A stretch of DNA of 6,254 bases from NCBI GenBank assembly GCA_036562265.1, contig DATCKS010000481.1:1-6254 (forward strand). Direction: 5' to 3'. This document shows positions 1-4,053 of this stretch, one piece after another. The stretch is from DASVDK01 sp036562265 [NCBI: Thermodesulfobacteriota bacterium] (GTDB lineage: Bacteria; DASVDK01). The notes beneath the pieces are model-generated. The model did no database searches. It saw only the letters and a list, made by a program, of their open reading frames with translations, and was not told the origin of the DNA. The position numbers and the translations under genes are program-made. Within the stretch, counting starts at the first letter, position 1, and each line of letters opens with the position of its first letter.

Positions 1-105
1 GTTCTCTCTTCCTGGAAGACACGAAGACGGCGCGGCGTGTGACCCGCGCCACGAGCCAAACCGGCGCATCCTAGCATTGCGCCCCGCGGCCGGGCAAGAC
101 GGACC
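1..105. other. Non-coding left edge of the window
   Basis: No gene can be supported here. It lies downstream of the leftward lipoprotein gene. One plus-strand frame is open from the window edge to a TAG at 72-74 (about 23 codons), which could be the tail of a gene entering from the left. A minus-strand ATG at 75-77 opens a frame leaving the window, but it has no good ribosome binding site and no recognisable product. Two inverted repeats are visible: a GC-rich one at 29-50 (listed separately) and a short dyad at 7-19 with 6-base arms and a single central base. The single-base centre means the dyad cannot form a normal hairpin; it would have to be a protein site or chance. Confidence 0.5.
21..50 (-). 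terminator. Possible intrinsic terminator after the SurA-like lipoprotein gene
   Basis: The arms at 29-35 (GGCGCGG) and 44-50 (CCGCGCC) are perfectly complementary and enclose an 8-base loop. Read on the minus strand, the hairpin starts about 55 bases after the lipoprotein stop codon. It is followed by a pyrimidine-rich stretch, GTCTTCGTGTCTTCC, with about half T. The stem is strong, but the tract is not a clean run of T, so this would be a weak or Rho-assisted terminator at best. GC-rich inverted repeats of this length also arise by chance in DNA of this composition. Confidence 0.3.
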
Positions 106-843
106 TCAGGACCCGCCTGCCCCCGCGGCGTCGCCGAGCCGCCTCACGTCGCCGCTGCTCCGGAGCGACTCGATGTACGCGGCCAGGGCATCCCGGTACT
201 TCACGCGGGAGAGGTAGGTGCGGATCTCGGCCTCGACCGCCTCGAGCGGGGCCCCGCCGAAGCGGTCCCGGTTCTCCTGGTAGTACCGTTCGATCTCGTC
301 CGGGCTCACGAACACGAGGAGCCCGATGCGGCGCTCGAGGAAGCGGCCGAGGAGCACCTCGCGGGCGATCCGCTCCTCCAGGGCCGCCCGGTCGAGGTCG
401 TACCGGGCCAGGAGCCGGTCGAGCCCGTCCGGGCCGGCCAGCCGTGCCTCGAGTTGCTCGATGCCCCGCGCCACCGCCTCGGTCGGCACCTCGATGTTGA
501 ACCGCACGGCGTCCTCGAGGATCAAGGCCTGGTTGATGAGCTGATCGAGGACGGCCTGCTCCTCGGCCGGCGGGCAGGGTCCCAGCGTGGCCGGATCGAC
601 GGGCGGCGGCAGCTCGCGCACGCGATTGAGGTCGCAGCCGAGGCGAACCTCCGACAGGAGGATGGTATCGAGCCCGACCGCGGCCACGGCCTCGTCGACC
701 ACGCGCGTCGGGCCGGTTGCCGCGGGAAGGTCGGCCGGCCCGCGTCCCCGGCCCGCGCACCCGCCGAGCGGCAGCGCCGCGACCAGCGCCAGGGCCGCCA
801 TGCGCACGGCACGCTCCCCCTGGCGACGGCACGCTCCTTTCAT
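106..843 (-). CDS. SurA-like periplasmic lipoprotein without a peptidyl-prolyl isomerase domain
   Basis: This 245-aa protein looks like a periplasmic chaperone-type lipoprotein. Residues 1-14 are basic (KGACRRQGERAVR), and residues 15-28 are a short hydrophobic stretch ending in the lipobox-like LGGC. That predicts lipidation at Cys29; the +2 residue is Ala, so outer-membrane sorting is expected if Lol rules apply. After a Gly/Pro/Ala linker, residues 48-66 (VVDEAVAAVGLDTILLSEV) match the opening strand of SurA/PpiC N-terminal domains. The following QAVLDQLINQALILEDAVR (96-114) matches their next helix, and FVSPDEIERYYQENRDRF (178-195) matches the segment that normally leads into the parvulin rotamase domain. 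Here that domain is missing and the protein goes straight to the SurA-type C-terminal helix (199-232). E. coli SurA has about 430 residues. The ATG at 841-843 is chosen for its GGGAGAAG ribosome binding site and because it gives a basic n-region. An internal Met15 (codon 799-801) would leave almost no n-region. The family assignment is from motifs only; the substrate is unknown. Confidence 0.8.
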   Translation of the reverse strand: MKGACRRQGERAVRMAALALVAALPLGGCAGRGRGPADLPAATGPTRVVDEAVAAVGLDTILLSEVRLGCDLNRVRELPPPVDPATLGPCPPAEEQAVLDQLINQALILEDAVRFNIEVPTEAVARGIEQLEARLAGPDGLDRLLARYDLDRAALEERIAREVLLGRFLERRIGLLVFVSPDEIERYYQENRDRFGGAPLEAVEAEIRTYLSRVKYRDALAAYIESLRSSGDVRRLGDAAGAGGS

Positions 844-845
844 GA

Positions 846-853
846 CTTCTCCC
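846..853 (-). promoter_or_regulatory. Ribosome binding site of the SurA-like lipoprotein gene
   Basis: The minus strand reads GGGAGAAG directly before tc-ATG, with the GGAG core 5 bases from the start codon. It supports the start at 843 over the internal Met at 801, whose nearest purine-rich stretch is about 12 bases away. Confidence 0.65.
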
Positions 854-855
854 GC

Positions 856-862
856 GAGGAGG
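856..862 (+). promoter_or_regulatory. Strong Shine-Dalgarno site of the candidate small gene
   Basis: GAGGAGG lies 8 bases before a GTG at 871, close to ideal spacing. It sits only 2 bases from the oppositely oriented ribosome binding site of the lipoprotein gene, so the 27-base gap between the divergent starts is filled almost entirely by the two sites. It is the best Shine-Dalgarno match seen in this gap, and the main reason to believe in the small gene. Confidence 0.45.
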
Positions 863-870
863 CGTCGATC

Positions 871-1059
871 GTGGCCGAGACGAAGACGGGCGGCACGGCT
901 CGCCTGCCTGGCGCGAACGCCTGGGATAACCGCATGCCCGAGCATATCAAGGAGTCGGCCGAGCCATCCGGCGGCGATGGCGGCCGCGCGAAGAAGGCCG
1001 TGTCGGCCCGGACCGTCGCGACACGGCGCCTGGAGGAAGGGCGCGGGACAGATGACTAG
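871..1059 (+). CDS. Candidate small charged protein, unknown function
   Basis: This 62-aa reading frame starts at GTG and ends at TAG (1057-1059). I do not recognise the protein. It begins (M)AETKTGGTARLPGANAW and ends RRLEEGRGTDD. It is rich in charged residues (about 10 acidic and 11 Lys/Arg) and has no membrane segment, signal peptide or cysteine. Three things favour a real gene: GAGGAGG at ideal distance; codons ending in G or C in 52 of 62 by my count, a bias typical of the neighbouring genes; and a stop codon overlapping the SDR start by 8 bases, which suggests coupled translation. Against it: no recognised family, a non-ATG start, and the fact that high-GC DNA keeps spurious frames open. 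An internal ATG at 934 would give 41 aa but has no ribosome binding site. It could also be only the leader of the SDR mRNA. Confidence 0.4.
   Translation: MAETKTGGTARLPGANAWDNRMPEHIKESAEPSGGDGGRAKKAVSARTVATRRLEEGRGTDD
923..950 (-). promoter_or_regulatory. Possible sigma-70-type promoter for the SurA-like lipoprotein gene
   Basis: On the minus strand, TTGATA (950-945, 5 of 6 to the -35 consensus) is followed after 16 bases by TATCCC (928-923, only 3 of 6 to the -10 consensus). The start codon lies about 80 bases downstream. It stands out because A/T clusters are rare here, but the -10 match is poor and the site would lie inside the candidate small gene on the other strand. No comparable plus-strand promoter is evident. 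Confidence 0.22.
1032..1040 (+). promoter_or_regulatory. Ribosome binding site of the short-chain dehydrogenase gene
   Basis: GGAGGAAGG ends 11 bases before the ATG at 1052. The spacing is slightly long, but no comparable site precedes the alternative in-frame ATG at 1139, so it fixes the start that includes the N-terminal hydrophobic segment. Confidence 0.6.
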
Positions 1060-2092
1060 CCGCCAGGCGGCCGTTGCCGCGGCGGCAGGCTTCGGCGCGC
1101 TCCTCGCCGGCCGCGCCCTGGCCCGCCGTCTCACGGCCATGCCGCTCGCCGGCCGGGTCGTCCTCGTCACCGGGAGTTCGCGCGGCCTGGGGCTCGCGCT
1201 CGCCGAGGCCTTCGCCCGCGAGCGGGCGCGCCTGGTCATCTGCGCCCGCGGCGAGGCGGGCCTCGAGGAGGCGCGCCGCCGCCTCGTCGCGCAGGGCGCC
1301 GAGGTGCTGGCTCGGCCGTGCGACGTCGCCGACCGGGCGAGCGTCGAGGCGCTCGTCGAGGCGGCGACTCGGCGCTTCGGGCGCATCGACGTCCTGGTCA
1401 ACAACGCCGGGACGATCGTCGTCGGGCCGATCGAGACCCGCACGGCGGACGACTTCGAGGCGGCGATGCGGACGATGTTCTTCGGCGTCCTCCACCCCAC
1501 CCTGGCCGTCCTGCCCGACATGCGTCGGCGGCGCGAGGGGCGGATCGTCACCATTACCTCGATCGGCGGCAAGGTCGCGATCCCGCATCTCGCCCCCTAC
1601 ACCGCCGCGAAGTTCGCGGCGGTCGGCTTCTCGGAGGGCCTTCGCGCCGAACTGGCCAGGGACGGCATCCGGGTGGTCACGGTGGTGCCGGGCCTCATGC
1701 GGACCGGGTCGCACCTGGACGCCCGATTCGGCGGCCGGCACCGGGCCGAGTTCACCTGGTTCAGCCTCGGCGCCACGCTCCCCCTGGTCTCCACGAGCGC
1801 CGAGCGAGCGGCTCGCCGCATCGTCGCCGCGACGCGCCGGGGCGACCCGGAGGTCACGCTGACGCCGCAGGCGGCGCTCCTCGCGCGCCTGAACGGCGTC
1901 GCCCCGGGGCTGACGGCCGACGTCCTCGGCCTCGTCAACCGTCTCCTGCCGCCTCCCGACGGTCTCGGTGCGGCCACGCGCGCCGGTCACGAGAGCGAGA
2001 CCCCCCTCACCCGGTCGCCCCTCACCGCCCTCGGGCGCCGCGCGGCGGCCCGGTACAACCAGCCGGCCGCCCGGCAGGCACCGCCGGGATGA
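1052..2092 (+). CDS. Classical short-chain dehydrogenase/reductase (SDR) with N-terminal membrane anchor
   Basis: This 346-aa protein is predicted to be an NAD(P)-dependent oxidoreductase acting on an unknown alcohol/carbonyl substrate. The Rossmann cofactor motif TGSSRGLG is at 40-47, the adenine-ring Asp-Val at 91-92, NNAG at 117-120, catalytic Ser170, and YTAAK with Tyr183 and Lys187; VVPG at 211-214 follows. Arg44 in the glycine motif and Arg66 after the second strand (ICAR) are typical of NADPH-preferring classical SDRs, so NADPH is the likely cofactor. Residues 5-27 are Ala/Leu/Gly-rich and hydrophobic and end in RALARR; they look like a membrane anchor with the enzyme on the cytoplasmic side. 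The core ends near 300. The remaining 46 residues form a tail (ESETPLTRSPLTALGRRAA at 314-332) that I recall, unchecked, as recurring in related anchored SDRs. At 346 aa it is longer than the usual 250. Its stop overlaps the kinase start as ATGA, so the two are co-translated. Enzyme class is clear; substrate is not. Confidence 0.93.
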   Translation: MTSRQAAVAAAAGFGALLAGRALARRLTAMPLAGRVVLVTGSSRGLGLALAEAFARERARLVICARGEAGLEEARRRLVAQGAEVLARPCDVADRASVEALVEAATRRFGRIDVLVNNAGTIVVGPIETRTADDFEAAMRTMFFGVLHPTLAVLPDMRRRREGRIVTITSIGGKVAIPHLAPYTAAKFAAVGFSEGLRAELARDGIRVVTVVPGLMRTGSHLDARFGGRHRAEFTWFSLGATLPLVSTSAERAARRIVAATRRGDPEVTLTPQAALLARLNGVAPGLTADVLGLVNRLLPPPDGLGAATRAGHESETPLTRSPLTALGRRAAARYNQPAARQAPPG

Positions 2093-4053
2093 GCCGGCGC
2101 GATGGGACACCCGATCGACGGAAGGGGCGCGTCTCCACGAACCCCGACCGCCGGGCGGCCGGCCCCGGCCCGGACGAAGGCCGCGAGCCGGACGCCCCGG
2201 CGACGCGGGCCGGGGGGCGGACCGGCATCGACGCGTCACGGCTCGCCCCGTCGGCCGCTCCGGATGCCGGGACCGGCTGCGACCATCTGGTCCAGTTCTA
2301 CGAGCGCGACGCGTTCCTCGTGGAGACGGCCTGCCGCTTCGTTGCCGAGGGGGCCGGCGGGCGCGTCGTCATCGCCAGCGGGCCGCACCTCGACGGCATC
2401 GATGCGCGACTGCGCGCGGCGGGGCTCGACCCGGAAGCCGACCGGATGCACGGGCGCTACGTCACCCTCGATGCGGCCGAGACGCCGTCGCGCGTCGTGG
2501 ACCGCGGCCGGCTCGACGAGCGGCGCCTCCTCGAGCGGCTCGAAGGGGTGATCGCGACCGCCTCCCGGGGAGGCCGCGAGCCGGTACGGGTCTTCGGCGA
2601 GATGGTCGCCCTCCTCTGGACCCAGGGACACCGGGAGGCGGCCCTCCGCCTCGAGGCGCTCTGGAACGGCCTGGCGAGGCGCGACGCCGTCGAGATCCTC
2701 TGCGCCTACCCGATGCAGAGCTTCACGAGCGCGGCGGACGCGGCGCCGTTCGGCGAGATCTGCGAGAAGCACTCCCGGGTGCTGCCGGCCGACGGGTACG
2801 CGGAGCTCACGGCCGGGGAGGACCGCCGGCGGACGATCGCCCGGCTGCAGCAGCGGGCAAGCGCCCTCGAGGCCGAGGTCGCGGCACGAGCGGCGCTCGA
2901 GGCGCGGCTCCGGCGCCGCGAGGCGGAACTCTCCGACTTCCTCGACAACACCGTGGAGGGGCTGCACCGGGTGGACCCCGACGGCACGATCCTCTGGGCC
3001 AACCGGGCCGAGCTGGCGATGCTCGGGTACGCCCCCGACGAGTACGTCGGCCGCCACGTCGCCGACTTCCATGTCGACCGCGACGTGGCCGACGACATCC
3101 TGGCGCGGCTCCTTCGCGGCGAGTCGCTTCGCGACCAGCCGGCCCGCCTGCGCTGCAAGGACGGCTCGATCCGTGAGGTGCTCATCGCCTCCAGCTCCCT
3201 CCACGAGGACGGCCGGCTCCTCTACACCCGGTGCTTCACCCGCGACGTGACCGAACGCCTCGCGTGGGAGCGGGAAATGGCAACGCTCCTCGCGCGCGAG
3301 CAGGCGGCCCGCGCCGAGGCCGAGTCGGCCGTCCTGGCGCGCGAGGTGTTCCTCGCCCGGGCCTCCCACGAGCTCAGGACCCCGCTCACCTCCGCGCTCG
3401 GCACGATCCACCTGCTCGAGCGCGCGATCGACGGCAGGCTCAAGGAGCGTCCCGAGGGGCTGGTCGCGATCGCACGGCGCAACCTCTCGACGATCCTGAC
3501 GCTGGTCACGGACCTGCTCGACGCCTCGAAGCTCGCCCTGGGCAACGAGCCGATCGCCCTCGAACCGGTCGAGCTGTCCGTCGCGGTGGCGGCCGCCTTC
3601 GAGCTGGTCGGCGCGCCGGCGCGCGAGAAGGGGGTGGCCCTTCGGGAGGCGGTGCCGCCCGGCCTCACGGTCGCCGCCGAGCCGGCCCGCCTCGAGCAGT
3701 TGCTCGTCAACCTCCTGACCAATGCGGTCACGTTCACCCCGCCCGGAGGCGAAGTCGTGGTCGAGGCCGAGCCGACCGGGGCGGCCGGCGTCGCGATCCG
3801 CGTGCACGACACCGGCATCGGGATCGCTCCGGAGGCGATCGAGAAGGTCTTCGAACCGTTCTTCCGCGTCGAGAGGGGTCCGGCCGGGGGCGCGCCGCGC
3901 GGCGCCGCGCCCAGGGGCTCCGGCCTCGGGCTCGCCATCTGCCGCCGGATCGTCGCGCGCCACGGCGGACGGATCTGGGCCGAGAGCGGCGGCGCCGGAC
4001 GGGGGAGCACCTTCGTCGTCCACCTGCCGCGTGACGCCGATCAGAAGACGTAG
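2089..4053 (+). CDS. Cytoplasmic sensor histidine kinase, MEDS-PAS-HisKA-HATPase_c
   Basis: This 654-aa protein should autophosphorylate on histidine in response to a cytoplasmic signal. Residues 1-60 are Arg/Pro/Gly-rich and probably disordered. Residues 64-232 match the MEDS domain, opening with HLVQFYERD (66-74), with FGEMVALLW (169-177) in the middle and LCAYPMQSF (204-212) and ICEKHSRVLP (224-233) near the end. A charged coiled coil (243-285) leads to a PAS domain (about 281-390). HisKA has the phosphoacceptor His427 in SHELRTPLT. The HATPase domain shows the N box (NLLTNAVTFT, Asn545), G1 box DTGIGI (574-579), F box FEPFFR (588-593) and G2 box GSGLGLAI (610-617). All catalytic motifs are intact, and no transmembrane segment or receiver domain is seen. 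The start is set by the ATGA overlap with the SDR; the next Met (120) would cut the MEDS domain. MEDS is known from the methylotroph regulator DcmR and from methanogens; the ligand here is unknown. No response regulator lies in the window. The 3' end overlaps the convergent Omp85 gene by 13 bases. Confidence 0.92.
   Translation: MSRRDGTPDRRKGRVSTNPDRRAAGPGPDEGREPDAPATRAGGRTGIDASRLAPSAAPDAGTGCDHLVQFYERDAFLVETACRFVAEGAGGRVVIASGPHLDGIDARLRAAGLDPEADRMHGRYVTLDAAETPSRVVDRGRLDERRLLERLEGVIATASRGGREPVRVFGEMVALLWTQGHREAALRLEALWNGLARRDAVEILCAYPMQSFTSAADAAPFGEICEKHSRVLPADGYAELTAGEDRRRTIARLQQRASALEAEVAARAALEARLRRREAELSDFLDNTVEGLHRVDPDGTILWANRAELAMLGYAPDEYVGRHVADFHVDRDVADDILARLLRGESLRDQPARLRCKDGSIREVLIASSSLHEDGRLLYTRCFTRDVTERLAWEREMATLLAREQAARAEAESAVLAREVFLARASHELRTPLTSALGTIHLLERAIDGRLKERPEGLVAIARRNLSTILTLVTDLLDASKLALGNEPIALEPVELSVAVAAAFELVGAPAREKGVALREAVPPGLTVAAEPARLEQLLVNLLTNAVTFTPPGGEVVVEAEPTGAAGVAIRVHDTGIGIAPEAIEKVFEPFFRVERGPAGGAPRGAAPRGSGLGLAICRRIVARHGGRIWAESGGAGRGSTFVVHLPRDADQKT
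3888..3912 (+). repeat. GC-rich inverted repeat inside the kinase ATP-lid coding sequence
   Basis: The arms GGGCGCG (3888-3894) and CGCGCCC (3906-3912) are perfectly complementary around an 11-base GC-only centre. They encode the Gly/Ala/Pro/Arg-rich stretch between the F and G2 boxes of the kinase. In an mRNA this would form a stable hairpin. It may simply follow from codon choice for Gly, Ala, Pro and Arg at extreme GC, and no function is claimed. Confidence 0.4.
4041..4053. other. Tail-to-tail overlap of the kinase and Omp85 genes
   Basis: The kinase stop TAG is at 4051-4053, and the leftward Omp85 stop (TGA on the minus strand) is at 4041-4043. The two convergent genes therefore share 13 bases, which encode the kinase C-terminus QKT and the Omp85 terminal YVF. 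There is no spacer for a bidirectional terminator, so each transcript must run into the other gene or stop inside coding sequence. Confidence 0.9.

Noticed and set aside
7-19. Dyad TCTTCC-T-GGAAGA as an operator or hairpin
   Set aside because: Only one central base, so no hairpin is possible. A single 6-base dyad without a nearby promoter is within chance expectation.
1-77. Minus-strand ATG at 75-77 opening a frame that leaves the window, beginning MLGCAGLARG
   Set aside because: No good ribosome binding site, only 25 codons visible, and it would run through the candidate terminator hairpin; it cannot be supported.
925-930. Plus-strand GATAAC as a -10 element for the SDR operon
   Set aside because: Only 4 of 6 to consensus, no -35 element at suitable distance, and it lies inside the candidate small gene.
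587-1051. In-frame upstream extension of the SDR
   Set aside because: It would overlap the SurA-like gene antisense and is Arg/Ser/Ala-rich noise. The ATG at 1052 has a Shine-Dalgarno site and starts a plausible anchor.
844-1572. In-frame upstream extension of the SurA-like lipoprotein
   Set aside because: The extension would run antisense through the SDR gene and bury the signal peptide internally. The ATG at 843 has a ribosome binding site and gives a proper lipoprotein signal.
1318-2088. In-frame upstream extension of the kinase through the SDR gene
   Set aside because: The frame is open but translates to low-complexity Arg/Pro/Gly sequence out of frame with the SDR. The ATG at 2089 in the ATGA overlap is the sensible start.
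947-2239. Minus-strand frame of about 430 codons opposite the SDR
   Set aside because: Antisense shadow of a gene with all SDR catalytic motifs. The product is low-complexity, Arg/Gly/Ala-rich, with no recognisable family.
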